Source: Flavobacteriaceae bacterium F08102 (lineage in GTDB: Bacteria > Bacteroidota > Bacteroidia > Flavobacteriales > Flavobacteriaceae). Taken from it: DNA of 64,000 nucleotides. This document shows positions 53,866 through 63,521 of this stretch, in pieces; positions within the stretch are counted from its first letter, which is position 1; each line of letters starts with the position of its first letter. The position numbers and the translations under genes were made by a program. The stretch is from contig JALKAY010000002.1 of NCBI GenBank assembly GCA_023015935.1, positions 372,001 to 436,000 on the forward strand, given 5' to 3'. The notes under the pieces were generated by a model, which was given only the letters and a program-made list of their open reading frames with translations, was not told the origin of the DNA and made no database searches.

Positions 53866-54185
53866 GGATTGTATCCCATTAATTGAGCAAGTGTAGATCA
53901 TTTCTTTAAATGATTGTATGAATTACTTTTTTTCATTGATTACCGTATAATATATTTGGTAAATACATTGACGGTACACGCATTATTGTTAATAAAAAAC
54001 AATGTGTTTAAGCTTTTTTAGGGGGTGAATCTGTAGTATTTGGGGGCCTAAATGGTGTGAAATTGGAGTAAAATGATAGGGGAGGAGAAAGGAATGTTTA
54101 GTTTTTATTAAATTCTTATTATAATTAGTTAATTCATAGGTAATTACTATATTTATATAGAAAATTAATCAAAAAACTAAACATT
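53866..54185. other. gene-free stretch between aroQ and the barrel lipoprotein gene
   Basis: No coding region was identified. A small hairpin ATTGTT/AACAAT (about 53983-54006) lies mid-way, and a purine-rich patch with several runs of G follows at 54020-54100. The 54140-54185 region is A/T-rich and holds a near-match (TATATTTA) to the -7 element for the next gene. Confidence 0.35.
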
Positions 54186-54755
54186 ATGAAAAAAGTAAAT
54201 TTACTAGTAACCTTACTCGGTCTATGCTTAATGATGTCTTCTTGTGTAACCCTTCGTGGAGGGGTTGCTGTTGGACGCGAAAGTTATAATGTAGACTATA
54301 TTGATCTCTCGATTAGTCCAAATCATACCGATGTTCCAACCCAAAAGTCAGCCAATGCAGCTGTTCCTAGTACGAGATCAAATTCTAATGTGGGATTTTA
54401 TGTCGGCGTTGGATTAACAGGTGTTGACATTGCAGAAAAATTTAGTTTTGCTCCAGAAATTAATTTTATAAGTGCTACGAAAGATCTTGATCAAATTCAA
54501 GTGCCCGTTTTAGTGCGTTATGAAATTATTGATAAATTGAGTGCACATGCAGGGCCAGCTGTTGGATTTTTCCTAAACAGTCCTGAAGACTCTAAATCTA
54601 CTATATTCGGTTTTGATTTAGGTGTAGGATACGAAATTATGGATCAATTGAGTGTACAAGCTCGATTTGATTTAGGAGTTTCTAATTTTGCTGAATCTGA
54701 TTATGGAAAATGGCGGTATAGCACCATGCAATTTGGAGTTACCTATCAGTTTTAA
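54186..54755 (+). CDS. outer membrane beta-barrel lipoprotein (porin-like)
   Basis: A 189-residue protein with a lipoprotein-type signal (LMMSSC, Cys20). The remainder has alternating hydrophobic strands: NVGFYVGVGLTG, FSFAPEINFIS, VPVLVRYEII, HAGPAVGFFLNS, FGFDLGVGYEIM and a final aromatic TMQFGVTYQF. This is the outline of small outer-membrane barrels of the OmpA-like or OMP_b-brl group. An insert of about 25 residues with TDVPTQKSANAAVPSTRS lies in the first loop. Function unknown. It ends one base before the convergent ftcD stop. Confidence 0.7.
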   Translation: MKKVNLLVTLLGLCLMMSSCVTLRGGVAVGRESYNVDYIDLSISPNHTDVPTQKSANAAVPSTRSNSNVGFYVGVGLTGVDIAEKFSFAPEINFISATKDLDQIQVPVLVRYEIIDKLSAHAGPAVGFFLNSPEDSKSTIFGFDLGVGYEIMDQLSVQARFDLGVSNFAESDYGKWRYSTMQFGVTYQF

Positions 54756-56450
54756 TTAAAATTGGGAATCCACATATGCAATTACTTCCGCTTCCTTTTG
54801 GATGGCAGATTGGTATAATTTTTCAGCTTTTGCGATCATAGTATCCGCATAAGTTCGATCCTTTAAGCCTTTGGCATTAATTCGAACATTAAAATAGCCA
54901 CCAATTACAGCTGTTCTTGCACAAAGTGCACCGACAGCGCCGTCGGAAAGGGAGCTGGGAATTCCTTTGGTTAGCATTTCTTGCATGAGCTCCATAGAGT
55001 CATGAGCGGTTTGCATGAGTTCAAATGGAATTTCTATCGCATATTTTGTTGCTTCTTCAATAGCTTTTCGCCGCACTTCTTTTTCAGTTTCCGTGCCTTT
55101 GGGCATTCTAAGACCTTCGATAATACCATGGAAAGCTTTGGTGTCTTCATCGACTAAGTACAGTAATTTTTTTTGAAATGCTTGCCCTTTAACAGCCCAG
55201 TTAGAGAACTCTTCCCAGCGCTCATCCCAGCCCGCTTTATGTGCCGATAAATTGGCGACCATGGTGCCTAATGATACACCGAGCGTACCTACATAGGCGG
55301 CAATAGATCCGCCTCCGGGCGCTATTGTATCTGCCGCGGTGATAGAAGCGAATTCTTTTAAATTTAAATCAATGAGCTGTTTAGCTTGTCCTTTTTTTAA
55401 TCGATATTCGATAATTTTTTCTTCTGGATTAAAAGGTTTGAGATCATCTAAGCCTAGAGATTTAACGGCAATTTTTATTTTTTCAGCTTCCGAAATTCCA
55501 AGCGAACGCTGTTGTAAGGTTAAGTAATAATCGGCCGCATCCAACATGGCTTTGAGCGGAACTAACCCTACCAATTCAGATCCAGTTACCCGTAAACCTC
55601 GGGCTTGAGCTGCTTTACAACTTTCGTCAAAAGCTTTATGCATGGGGGTGACGTGTATATTTGTTAAGTTGTAAGAAATTTGGGCAATTCCATATTCTTC
55701 AATATACCAACCAATTCCTTTTACGGCTTTTAATTTTCCTGGAACTCTAATAGGTTTGCCGTGTTTATCTAATTTCTTTTTACCTGTAATTGGGTTTCCT
55801 TCACGTGCAATTCGTCCACTTTCTCTAATGTCAAAAGCAATGGCATTTGCTCTTCGTGTTGAGGTGGTATTTAAATTCACATTGTACGCTATTAAAAAAT
55901 CGCGCGCAGAGATGGCAATAGCTCCTGTTTTAGCAACTTCAGGGGTAAATGCAGCAGGGCCAAAATCGGGTTTCCAGTCCGGGTCTATCAGTTTTTTCAC
56001 CAATCCTTCGTATTCTCCAGAACGACAATTTGCCAAATTTTTCCGGCTATCAGTTTGTGCAGCCGCTTCGTAAAAATAGCCTGGAATACCCAATTGCTCT
56101 CCTACCATTTTACCCAGTTGATGTGCATAAACTGCTGTTTCTTCAAGGGTTATTCCTGAAATTGGGACGAGAGGACATACGTCTGTAGCTCCAAATCGAG
56201 GATGTTCTCCACGGTGTTGACGCATATCGATGCATGATGCGGCTGTTTTTATGAGTAAAAATGCAGCTTCAACTACGGCTTGTGGTTCTCCTACAAAGGT
56301 AATCACCGTGCGATTTGTCGCTTTTCCTGGGTCAATGTCTAATAATTTTACGCCAGTGACAGTTTCTACTACAGAAGCGATTGCATTAATTTTTTTTATA
56401 TCTCGTCCCTCGCTGATATTAGGAACACATTCAATGAGTTGTTTTTGCAT
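54756..56450 (-). CDS. ftcD: bifunctional glutamate formimidoyltransferase / formimidoyltetrahydrofolate cyclodeaminase
   Basis: FTCD links histidine degradation to folate: it moves the formimino group of formiminoglutamate to tetrahydrofolate and then cyclises it. The 564-residue protein has the formiminotransferase domain (about 1-330) with VPNISEGRDIKKI, HRGEHPRFGATDVCPLVP and AQISYNLTNIHVTPMHKAF, and the cyclodeaminase domain (about 355-560) with APGGGSIAAYVGTLG and TAVIGGYFNVRIN. The length matches the mammalian fusion (about 541). Other histidine-degradation genes are not nearby. Confidence 0.96.
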   Translation of the reverse strand: MQKQLIECVPNISEGRDIKKINAIASVVETVTGVKLLDIDPGKATNRTVITFVGEPQAVVEAAFLLIKTAASCIDMRQHRGEHPRFGATDVCPLVPISGITLEETAVYAHQLGKMVGEQLGIPGYFYEAAAQTDSRKNLANCRSGEYEGLVKKLIDPDWKPDFGPAAFTPEVAKTGAIAISARDFLIAYNVNLNTTSTRRANAIAFDIRESGRIAREGNPITGKKKLDKHGKPIRVPGKLKAVKGIGWYIEEYGIAQISYNLTNIHVTPMHKAFDESCKAAQARGLRVTGSELVGLVPLKAMLDAADYYLTLQQRSLGISEAEKIKIAVKSLGLDDLKPFNPEEKIIEYRLKKGQAKQLIDLNLKEFASITAADTIAPGGGSIAAYVGTLGVSLGTMVANLSAHKAGWDERWEEFSNWAVKGQAFQKKLLYLVDEDTKAFHGIIEGLRMPKGTETEKEVRRKAIEEATKYAIEIPFELMQTAHDSMELMQEMLTKGIPSSLSDGAVGALCARTAVIGGYFNVRINAKGLKDRTYADTMIAKAEKLYQSAIQKEAEVIAYVDSQF

Positions 56451-56693
56451 GGTAGGGAAATTAAAATGCCTTTCAAATATAATGTGTTTTTAGTGATTGC
56501 ATCCATTCAATAGGAGAAAAATAACGGAGCTAACTGAGATTTCATAAGGAGTTTTAACGCAGGCTTATAGATAGCCAATGTTAAATATAACTAAGTTATA
56601 CATGAGGTAGGTTGCTTGATTAATGGTTATATGTACATTGCATTAATTTCTGTTTTGTTTTTGTGATGGGAAGTAAATAAAATGTAAATCACG

Positions 56694-56701
56694 TATATTT
56701 G
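56694..56701 (+). promoter_or_regulatory. -7 promoter element for the DinB gene
   Basis: TATATTTG matches TAnnTTTG, 16 bases before the ATG at 56718. The upstream spacer is A/T-rich without a clear TTG at the expected distance. Confidence 0.4.
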
Positions 56702-56717
56702 AACTAAAGAAAAACTG

Positions 56718-57233
56718 ATGGCAATACCCGTTCCTTTTATATATCCGCCGTACTATGAGGGATATTTACAACAGGCAGATTTTACAAAATCACTTGTTGA
56801 AAATTTAAATCAGTCAAAAAGGCAAATGATTGATTTTTGTAATTCAATACCTAAGGAAAAAGAATCTTATGCCTATGCACAAGGAAAGTGGACGGTTAAA
56901 GAGGTGATACAACACTGTTTAGATACAGAGCGTATATTTGCCTATAGAGCGCTTCGCTTTGCGAGAAATGATCAGACTCAACTCGCTGGATATGATGAAG
57001 AACAATACGGTAAAGAGATGTGTTGTAATCATCGGAGTTTAGGACAATTAGTTTCGGAATTTGAACGATTGCGCGACTCAAATATCGATTTATTTGAAAG
57101 CTTTTCTTCAGAAGCGTTGAAAAGAGCTGGGGTGGCAAGTGGTCAACGCATTTCGGTAGAAGCGATAGGGTATATTTTAACAGGACACCTCTTGCATCAC
57201 ATGGAGATTGTACAGAATCGATACTTGGGTTAG
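56718..57233 (+). CDS. DinB family protein
   Basis: A 171-residue four-helix protein of the DinB superfamily. Probable metal-site histidines are in VIQHCLDTERIF (about residue 63) and TGHLLHHMEIVQNRYLG (about 154-171), the order seen in DinB/YfiT-like proteins. The block WTVKEVIQHCLDTE is typical. The function is not known; relatives are thiol-S-transferases or damage-induced. It has low similarity to the DUF1572 protein at 31802-32356, so they are not recent duplicates. Confidence 0.9.
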   Translation: MAIPVPFIYPPYYEGYLQQADFTKSLVENLNQSKRQMIDFCNSIPKEKESYAYAQGKWTVKEVIQHCLDTERIFAYRALRFARNDQTQLAGYDEEQYGKEMCCNHRSLGQLVSEFERLRDSNIDLFESFSSEALKRAGVASGQRISVEAIGYILTGHLLHHMEIVQNRYLG

Positions 57234-57359
57234 TGGTCTATAAGTGACGGTTAGTTTGCTAAAAATCAAAAGAATTTGAGGTAAACGGAAGGAATTTTAA
57301 CAGGAATTAAATACTAAATTTCCAACTTCTTTCGTTTTTATCAAAAAAGTCGCTAAACG

Positions 57360-57530
57360 ATGAATCAAGCTTATCAAAACCCAGAAGAACAACCGCGTTC
57401 GAACAAAAAAAGAAAGAAAAGGTTTAGTCCTTATAAAAAAGAAAAGTATACCCTATCTAAATTAGAGGAATACGAAAATTATCTTCGCAATATCGAATCT
57501 ATGAGTAGAGGTTATCCCGTAGAAAATTAA
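57360..57530 (+). CDS. small basic protein, 56 residues
   Basis: A 57-codon frame starts at ATG 57360 and ends at TAA 57528-57530. The product begins MNQAYQNPEEQPRSNK, then a lysine/arginine block (KKRKKRFSPYKKEKY), then a helix-prone TLSKLEEYENYLRNIESM. It has no signal peptide or cysteine. The lysine-rich motif resembles nucleic-acid-binding tails, but no known family is recognised. It lies between the DinB gene and a small exported protein. It is supported by codon use and coherent composition only; ribosome profiling would settle it. Confidence 0.5.
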   Translation: MNQAYQNPEEQPRSNKKRKKRFSPYKKEKYTLSKLEEYENYLRNIESMSRGYPVEN

Positions 57531-57535
57531 TTTTG

Positions 57536-57543
57536 TATCTTTG
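57536..57543 (+). promoter_or_regulatory. -7 promoter element for the 140-residue exported protein
   Basis: TATCTTTG is a full match to TAnnTTTG, 26 bases before the ATG at 57570 and directly after the stop of the small basic protein gene. No clear -33 element. Confidence 0.45.
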
Positions 57544-57569
57544 AGTCACTGCGTAAAATAATAGGTAAG

Positions 57570-57992
57570 ATGCTAAAAAAAATCACGTTGTTTTGTGTGA
57601 TAACTGTAGGAGTGACAAATTTTGTTCACAGTCAATCGGCACCTAACATTCCGAATACGATATATGGTCTTAATCAGGATTATAAAATGGTTGGTCCCCA
57701 TTTACCTGAACATTTTTTTTTAGCCGATTATCGTTTTAGAATTTTGGACAAAGCGCAGTTAATGAAGGGGAATTTTGTAGTTAATTTTACAAATATGCAT
57801 ATTCCTGCTACTTCTTTTGCTATGGATTCTTATCGGAACCTTGAACGCGACAGGTATTTTTTTAAAGGGTATGACCTTTATGAAATGCACAGTGCACAAT
57901 ACGCTAATTGGAAAAATCAACAACGAATTGAACAAAAGACAGCCAAGGCTTTGGCGAAATCGTATCGTCAATTTGGTAAGTTAAATCCGTAA
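57570..57992 (+). CDS. small exported protein, function unknown
   Basis: A 140-residue protein with a cleavable signal peptide (about 1-21, ending NFVHSQ). The mature part has aromatic and charged residues in an irregular pattern: PNIPNTIYGLNQDYKM, PEHFFLADYRFRIL, ARRANGEMENT not resembling any family I know, and a basic C-terminal helix (about 112-140). Its own -7 element lies upstream. Possible homologues would be small Bacteroidota envelope proteins. No role is proposed. Confidence 0.65.
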   Translation: MLKKITLFCVITVGVTNFVHSQSAPNIPNTIYGLNQDYKMVGPHLPEHFFLADYRFRILDKAQLMKGNFVVNFTNMHIPATSFAMDSYRNLERDRYFFKGYDLYEMHSAQYANWKNQQRIEQKTAKALAKSYRQFGKLNP

Positions 57993-58044
57993 GCGTTGCT
58001 TCCTTTTGGATGGTTTTTCTAAGGCTACGTATTGAATTCCTGAG

Positions 58045-58094
58045 AAAAAATAATGCCTATATTAATGATTCCTAATGGGGTAATATAGGCATTA
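58045..58094 (-). terminator. intrinsic terminator of fumC
   Basis: A perfect 14-bp inverted repeat (58051-58064 with 58081-58094) with a 16-base loop. On the minus strand it runs into T-rich bases (58050-58045), 22 bases after the fumC stop. On the plus strand there is no T-run. Confidence 0.75.
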
Positions 58095-58116
58095 TACTCT
58101 TTAAAAATCTGAAATT

Positions 58117-59511
58117 TTAGAGGGTACCACACATATCTTCAGGCACCACCCATTCGTCATATTGTTCTGCGGTAACATAGCCCAATCGAACCGCCTCTTC
58201 TTTGAGTGTTGTTCCATTTTTAAAGGCAGTGTTGGCTATCTCAGCAGCTTTGTAATAGCCTATTTTGGTATTCAAAGCTGTTACTAACATGAGTGAGTTT
58301 TGAAGTAAGTCATTGATTTTAGGTTTGTTTGGTAAAATTCCTTCAGCACAATGATCATTAAAAGAGACACAAGCATCTCCTAATAGGCGTGCAGATTGAA
58401 GTAAGTTAGCAATCATTAGGGGTTTAAAAACATTGAGTTCATAATGTCCTTGTGTTCCTCCGATGGTAATGGCTACATCATTCCCCATAATTTGAGCGCA
58501 AACCATAGTAAGGGCTTCGGCCTGTGTTGGATTTACTTTACCTGGCATAATAGACGAACCTGGTTCATTTGCAGGAATTACCAATTCACCAATTCCTGAC
58601 CGTGGTCCAGAGGCCATTAAACGGATGTCGTTTGCAATTTTATTTAGTGATACTGCAAGTTGTTTTAAAGCACCATGAGTTTCTACGATTGCATCATGTG
58701 CGGCTAAAGCTTCAAATTTATTTTGTGCAGTAACAAAAGGTAATTGGGTAAATTCTGCAATATATTTAGCTACAATGACGTCGTAATTTTTAGGAGTATT
58801 TAAGCCTGTTCCAACGGCTGTTCCACCTAATGCAAGTTCCGATAAATGTTCCAGTGTATTGCGCAGGGCTTTCAGTCCGTGATCTAATTGAGACACATAA
58901 CCAGAAAATTCTTGACCTAGTGTTAAGGGAGTGGCATCCATTAAATGAGTTCGTCCTATTTTAACAACATTTTTAAAGGCTTTTGATTTTTCTGCGAAGG
59001 TATTTCGTAATTTTTCAATCCCCGGAATGGTGATTTCAGTAATTATTTTATATGCAGCGATGTGCATTGCTGTTGGAAAGGTGTCGTTGGAAGATTGTGA
59101 TTTGTTAACATCGTCATTAGGTTGAATGGTCTTTTCTCCTTCTCCAATAACCTTACCTGCAATTTCATGCGCTCTATTTGCTATGACTTCATTGACATTC
59201 ATGTTACTTTGCGTACCAGAACCAGTTTGCCAGATTACGAGCGGAAATTGATCGTCGTGTTTTCCTGAGAGGATTTCGTCACAAACGGTTGCGATTAAAT
59301 CTCGTTTTTCAACAGGTAATACTCCTAGTTCGGCATTGGTGTAGGCAGCGGCTTTTTTTAAATAGGCAAAACCGTGAATAATTTCAATAGGCATAGAGGC
59401 TGCCGGTCCAATTTTAAAATTGTTTCTTGAGCGTTCAGTTTGCGCACCCCAATATTTATCAGCGGGAACATTTACGGCTCCCATCGTGTCTTTTTCGATT
59501 CTAAATTCCAT
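58117..59511 (-). CDS. fumC: class II fumarate hydratase
   Basis: Fumarase of the TCA cycle, converting fumarate and malate. The 464-residue iron-independent enzyme has the blocks [50 protein letters not shown] (with the catalytic His), and the signature [13 protein letters not shown] with the catalytic serine loop. The length matches E. coli FumC (467). It has a -7 element at 59536-59543 and a terminator at 58045-58094, and is monocistronic. Confidence 0.97.
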   Translation of the reverse strand: MEFRIEKDTMGAVNVPADKYWGAQTERSRNNFKIGPAASMPIEIIHGFAYLKKAAAYTNAELGVLPVEKRDLIATVCDEILSGKHDDQFPLVIWQTGSGTQSNMNVNEVIANRAHEIAGKVIGEGEKTIQPNDDVNKSQSSNDTFPTAMHIAAYKIITEITIPGIEKLRNTFAEKSKAFKNVVKIGRTHLMDATPLTLGQEFSGYVSQLDHGLKALRNTLEHLSELALGGTAVGTGLNTPKNYDVIVAKYIAEFTQLPFVTAQNKFEALAAHDAIVETHGALKQLAVSLNKIANDIRLMASGPRSGIGELVIPANEPGSSIMPGKVNPTQAEALTMVCAQIMGNDVAITIGGTQGHYELNVFKPLMIANLLQSARLLGDACVSFNDHCAEGILPNKPKINDLLQNSLMLVTALNTKIGYYKAAEIANTAFKNGTTLKEEAVRLGYVTAEQYDEWVVPEDMCGTL

Positions 59512-59535
59512 GAAGGTTCTCTTTTTTTAATGCGA

Positions 59536-59543
59536 CAAAGGTA
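59536..59543 (-). promoter_or_regulatory. -7 promoter element for fumC
   Basis: The minus strand reads TACCTTTG, a full match to TAnnTTTG, 25 bases before the fumC ATG. Confidence 0.45.
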
Positions 59544-59567
59544 CAAATTCTACCGCTGAAAACCAGT

Positions 59568-59599
59568 AAAAAAAGAGCCCGTTTAGGAGCTCTTTTTAA
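59568..59599 (-). terminator. intrinsic terminator after the OB-fold gene
   Basis: A 9-bp stem AAAAAGAGC (59570-59578) with GCTCTTTTT (59589-59597), loop of ten bases. The minus-strand transcript ends with T-rich sequence. It lies 22 bases after the stop of the OB-fold gene and before the fumC promoter. Confidence 0.65.
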
Positions 59600-59618
59600 A
59601 TTAATTACGCGTAACTTT

Positions 59619-60077
59619 TTAGTTAATAATGGCACACTTTTCTAGAACCACGTGTTCTATTAAGTCTAAATCTTTATCTATTTCTGCACCTGAACGAATA
59701 ACGCCTTTAACAGAAATTTTATCACCAATTTTGATATGGGCTACTTGTGTATTGGTTTCTTCTGTAAATGTGCATGAAACACCCATTTGATCAGTAGTAT
59801 TTGTTTTGAGAAGTATAACAGCTTGGCCTGATTGATCTTTAAACTGATCCACTACGATTCCGATAACTACAAGAACTTTAGAATCGCCGTCATCGGCTAA
59901 ATATCGTTGATTCGCCTTAGTTCGATTTGTGATGAATTCATTGACAAGATCGGCTGCTTCAACTTCTGCAAATGCTTTGGTTGCCTGCACATCTCGATGT
60001 GGCATAAACCAAAAGTACGCTACTACTCCAAGTGCAAGAAGAATTATAGCAATGAAAATTTTTACATATTTTGCCAT
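59619..60077 (-). CDS. membrane-anchored OB-fold protein (tRNA_anti-like)
   Basis: A 152-residue protein with one N-terminal membrane segment (about 5-25) and a short linker. The following part (about 45-150) resembles the tRNA_anti-like OB fold found in Bacteroidota, with SKVLVVIGIVVDQF, AVILLKTN and KIGDKISVKGVIRSG. Some relatives are annotated as putative lipoproteins. Function unknown. It starts 3 bases after the stop of the YceI gene, so the two form an operon and may act together in the periplasm. Confidence 0.75.
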   Translation of the reverse strand: MAKYVKIFIAIILLALGVVAYFWFMPHRDVQATKAFAEVEAADLVNEFITNRTKANQRYLADDGDSKVLVVIGIVVDQFKDQSGQAVILLKTNTTDQMGVSCTFTEETNTQVAHIKIGDKISVKGVIRSGAEIDKDLDLIEHVVLEKCAIIN

Positions 60078-60080
60078 CGG

Positions 60081-60626
60081 TTATTTATAATCTAAGTTGG
60101 CGGTAATTTTAATTTCTTTCGCGATGTTCGTTGCTGGTTTCCCATCTTTAAAAGCAATTCCATAATCGGCTAATACGATGTAGAATTCAGTTGTTGCTGT
60201 TACTTTAGAACCTTTCACAGTTAATTTTAGCTCCTCTTTTACAGGATTTGTGACACCGTGAATGGTTAAATCGCCAACAACTTGCGCGGTATATGTTCCG
60301 TCAGATTTTAAATTGATCTCGCTTATATTACTAATAGTGCCTTTAAATTTAGCTTTGGGAAATTTTTTAGTATCTAAAAATTTTTTCGAATTATAATGTT
60401 TTTGCATGAGGGCTTTTTCAAATTCAAAGCTTTGCATGGGTACAGAAAACACCAGAGTTCCATCTTCTGAAAGATTACTAACAACCTTGTAATTGTTCGC
60501 TTCAATGTCTTCTACAGCCGTACTAGAAAAGAATTTTATATGGCCCGTATTGGTGGTTAATTTAGTTTGTGCAAAAGCAGCTACACTGATAATTGTGAAG
60601 CATGTAGATAAAAATAATTTTTTCAT
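60081..60626 (-). CDS. YceI family lipid-binding periplasmic protein
   Basis: A 181-residue protein with a signal peptide ending AAFAQ (about 19). The mature part has the YceI lipocalin-like barrel: [63 protein letters not shown] and the final [11 protein letters not shown]. Relatives bind isoprenoid-type lipids in the periplasm. It is the first gene of a two-gene operon with the OB-fold protein. Confidence 0.92.
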   Translation of the reverse strand: MKKLFLSTCFTIISVAAFAQTKLTTNTGHIKFFSSTAVEDIEANNYKVVSNLSEDGTLVFSVPMQSFEFEKALMQKHYNSKKFLDTKKFPKAKFKGTISNISEINLKSDGTYTAQVVGDLTIHGVTNPVKEELKLTVKGSKVTATTEFYIVLADYGIAFKDGKPATNIAKEIKITANLDYK

Positions 60627-60677
60627 TTGTAGTATGTTTTAGTGTACAGGTTTTGTCGTAGCTAAATTTCATACTTA

Positions 60678-60706
60678 CAAAAAAAGTTACTCGGTAGAGT
60701 AACTTC
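60678..60706 (-). terminator. intrinsic terminator of the barrel-receptor gene
   Basis: AAGTTACTC (60684-60692) and GAGTAACTT (60697-60705) form a 9-bp stem with a four-base loop. On the minus strand a run of T follows (60685-60679). It is 28 bases after the stop of the receptor gene at 60734. Confidence 0.8.
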
Positions 60707-60733
60707 TTAAATTTTTTAAGATGTTAATTGGAT

Positions 60734-63163
60734 TTATCCGCCAAAATCTTCGCCATCATCCATATCGAATTTTGGTCGTTGTTGTTGTTTTTTCTTTTGA
60801 TTGAATCGATAGGTGAACGAGAGGTTGATACTTCGTTGTCTCCATCTAAACTCACTTGTTCCTCTAAAGGTAGGAGCGAAGATTTCACTAGCACGTTTGT
60901 TAGAATTAAAAAGGTCATTTACACTTAAAGCAAGTGAAGCTTTTTCGTTAAAAAGATCCTTACTAAAAGCTAAATCTGTTGAAAATATGCCTTTTCTTTT
61001 ATTTTGAGCATCTTCTTGGGGACCTCTGTACGACAATTTGGTTTGCCATTCGATTTGTCCTGGTAAGGTAAGCTTATTATTAAACTTTGCTGACCAACTT
61101 GTGTTTTTATTATCTAAGTTTTCGCCAAGACTATTTTCTCCTTTTGTATTCGATTCAAAAAAGTTAAAATTCCCGTCCATTTTCCAACTTCGCGTTGGGT
61201 TATAGGTTAAGGTAAATTCAAATCCATAGCGATCACTGGAGTCTAAGTTTAAAGGAAATCTTCGTATTTCAGGAACTTCATCGCCATTAGGCAATTGTGC
61301 CATCACACCGGTTGGTTCTTCGACAAAACTAATGACATTTGTTGAATGTTGATAGTATATTGAGGTATTTAAGGTTATTTTTCCTAAACGATTTAAATAA
61401 CCAAAGTCTACCGCATTAGAAAAAGTTGGGTCTAAATTAGGGTTTCCTTGAAAAATGGTTGTAGTACTCGAACGTGAAGGGAAGGGATTAATAAAATAAG
61501 AACGAGGTCTTCTCAATCTTCGGTTATACCCTAACGTAATACTTTGTTTCTCATTGATTTCATACCCTAAATTAATCGTAGGGAATAGTTCGTTGTAATT
61601 TTTAACATTCTTATCATTGGTGGTGACTTGGTTAATGGTCACTTTAGTGTTTTCTAAACGCAGCCCCAACAAGATCGATAATTTGTTGATTTTAGCACCG
61701 TATTGTGTGTAAAAGGCATTGACGTATTCTTTGTAAATTAGCCGGTTGCTAATGTTTTCATCCAATTCAAATTCATTGGTGGTTTCATTTCTAAATTCTA
61801 CGGCATAATCGGTATCTAAGGTATTGAAATTCCCTTTGTACCCTGCCTCAAATTGACTGTTTTCACCGAGCGGAAGCACATAGTCAGTCTGTGCTAAAAT
61901 TCGCTCTTGGTTTTCGTCGGTATTGACTCTTTCAATATCAAGACCTCCTTCGTTGATTAAGGAATTTTCATCTTCATTACTGTTTTCATACTGAAAGTCA
62001 GCCACTAAGGAGTGTCCTTCTTTTTTAAATTTCTTATCGATGTTTAATGAGTATTGGATTGTTTTATCATCTTCTAGTTCAGGATCAAAACGTTGGCTGA
62101 GATTAATTTGACCATCAGTGTTGGTGAATTTGGAATTGGTTGTAGTGTTGTTCTCATTGTTACTGTCTTTATAAAAAACACTTCCCGTAATTGAAGTACT
62201 TTCATTGAGATACCATTCTATTCCGAAATTGGTGTTCAATCCTTTTCGAATTCGTTTTGTTTCTTTATCTTCTCTTAAAAAGGTACTTGGCGTTGGGGCA
62301 ATGCCGAAAAATTCCTTATCGGTAAATGATTTTCCAGGTGAATTTTTATAACTGTATCCTGATGTCGTAAAGAAATTGAAATCACCAACGCGATAATTAA
62401 TATTTCCTGAGATTCCTGCAGCGGTAGGGATTCCGGTATTCACTGTTACAGAACCGTTTAAGCCTTGGAGTTTACTTCTACGTAAAATAATATTTAAAAT
62501 ACCTGCCGTACCTTCAGCGTCATAGCGTGCCGAGGGTGAGGTAATTACTTCCACCTTCTCAATGGCATCAGCTGGAAGTTGACGAAGAGCCTCAGAAGAA
62601 TTTAGTCCAACTAAACCAGACGGTTTACCATTAATTAGAATTCTAACATTATCATTACCTCGTAATGCAACATTTCCTTCAACATCTACAGAAACAGAGG
62701 GAACATTATCTAATACATCACTCACAGTTCCTCCTCGTACGGTAAGATCTTTACCAACGTTATAAATCTTTTTGTCAAGTTTAATTTCTACTGTAGTCTT
62801 TTCTGCAATTAGTTCAATCTCATCTAAGGTTTCACTGTCTATTTCGAGACTTATGGTGCCCATGTCAAAATCAGTATCCAATTGTTTGTTTTGCAGCTTA
62901 TAGCTTTTAAACGACAAATATTCTATGGATATATTATAGACCCCTTTATCAACCTCAATTTTAAAATTTCCTGCTGAATCGGTTAATCCACCTGTCACTG
63001 CACCTCCATTAATTGGGGTTAATACGATAGTAGCATATTCCAAAGGTTCTTTGGTTTCTTTATCTAAGACCTTCCCTTTAATTTGAATTTTTGCGGAAGG
63101 TGCTTGAGCATTTGCAGCGAAAAATGTTAAAATTGTTAAAAAATAGAGAATGAAATTTTTCAT
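60734..63163 (-). CDS. TonB-dependent receptor-like outer membrane barrel (OMP_b-brl_3 type)
   Basis: An 809-residue outer-membrane protein. The signal peptide ends FAANAQ. A carboxypeptidase-like beta domain follows (about 25-110, IQIKGKVLDKETKEPLEYATIVL), then a plug-like region (about 120-225, with VRGGTVSDVLDNVPSVSVDVEGNVALRGN), and a barrel of the outer-membrane beta-barrel family type, ending INLSFTYRF and a Gln/Lys/Pro-rich tail of about 20 residues. It does not have the full set of SusC features. The substrate is unknown. It is probably monocistronic. Confidence 0.92.
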   Translation of the reverse strand: MKNFILYFLTILTFFAANAQAPSAKIQIKGKVLDKETKEPLEYATIVLTPINGGAVTGGLTDSAGNFKIEVDKGVYNISIEYLSFKSYKLQNKQLDTDFDMGTISLEIDSETLDEIELIAEKTTVEIKLDKKIYNVGKDLTVRGGTVSDVLDNVPSVSVDVEGNVALRGNDNVRILINGKPSGLVGLNSSEALRQLPADAIEKVEVITSPSARYDAEGTAGILNIILRRSKLQGLNGSVTVNTGIPTAAGISGNINYRVGDFNFFTTSGYSYKNSPGKSFTDKEFFGIAPTPSTFLREDKETKRIRKGLNTNFGIEWYLNESTSITGSVFYKDSNNENNTTTNSKFTNTDGQINLSQRFDPELEDDKTIQYSLNIDKKFKKEGHSLVADFQYENSNEDENSLINEGGLDIERVNTDENQERILAQTDYVLPLGENSQFEAGYKGNFNTLDTDYAVEFRNETTNEFELDENISNRLIYKEYVNAFYTQYGAKINKLSILLGLRLENTKVTINQVTTNDKNVKNYNELFPTINLGYEINEKQSITLGYNRRLRRPRSYFINPFPSRSSTTTIFQGNPNLDPTFSNAVDFGYLNRLGKITLNTSIYYQHSTNVISFVEEPTGVMAQLPNGDEVPEIRRFPLNLDSSDRYGFEFTLTYNPTRSWKMDGNFNFFESNTKGENSLGENLDNKNTSWSAKFNNKLTLPGQIEWQTKLSYRGPQEDAQNKRKGIFSTDLAFSKDLFNEKASLALSVNDLFNSNKRASEIFAPTFRGTSEFRWRQRSINLSFTYRFNQKKKQQQRPKFDMDDGEDFGG

Positions 63164-63309
63164 AAATTAGTTTCTATGTATTAATTTGATTGTTGCATCT
63201 TATATGACTCGCGAAAGTAAAATAGGTTCTATGAGTTCATTGTTAAATAAAAGTTAAAAAGAGATTGTGAAAAAAAGCAGATCGAATAGGTTCTTTTGGG
63301 TAATTTTTC

Positions 63310-63317
63310 TATTTTTG
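63310..63317 (+). promoter_or_regulatory. -7 promoter element for the small membrane protein
   Basis: TATTTTTG matches TAnnTTTG, 13 bases before the ATG at 63331. The short distance implies a very short leader. Confidence 0.4.
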
Positions 63318-63330
63318 TGGCGATAATAAA

Positions 63331-63501
63331 ATGAACACTATGGAATTTTCTCAATTTTTAGGATTTTTAGCATTTTTAACGGTTTTCACCATGGGGTTTT
63401 GGTTAATGATTTTTTTATTAACCTTCGTAATACCTTATTGGGTTATGGGATATCTAAGAGAAAACGCACAATTAAAGAAGCAAGCAAAACAGCATAAATA
63501 A
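63331..63501 (+). CDS. small membrane protein, 56 residues
   Basis: A 57-codon frame from ATG 63331 to TAA 63499-63501. The product starts MNTMEFSQFLGFLAFLTVFT and has one long or two close hydrophobic segments (about 6-38), followed by a short charged helix ENAQLKKQAKQHK. It has its own -7 element and a strong terminator (63522-63557), so it is a complete small transcription unit. No family is recognised. It is below common length cut-offs for gene finders. Confidence 0.65.
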   Translation: MNTMEFSQFLGFLAFLTVFTMGFWLMIFLLTFVIPYWVMGYLRENAQLKKQAKQHK

Positions 63502-63521
63502 ATAACGTATTTTACGGTATG

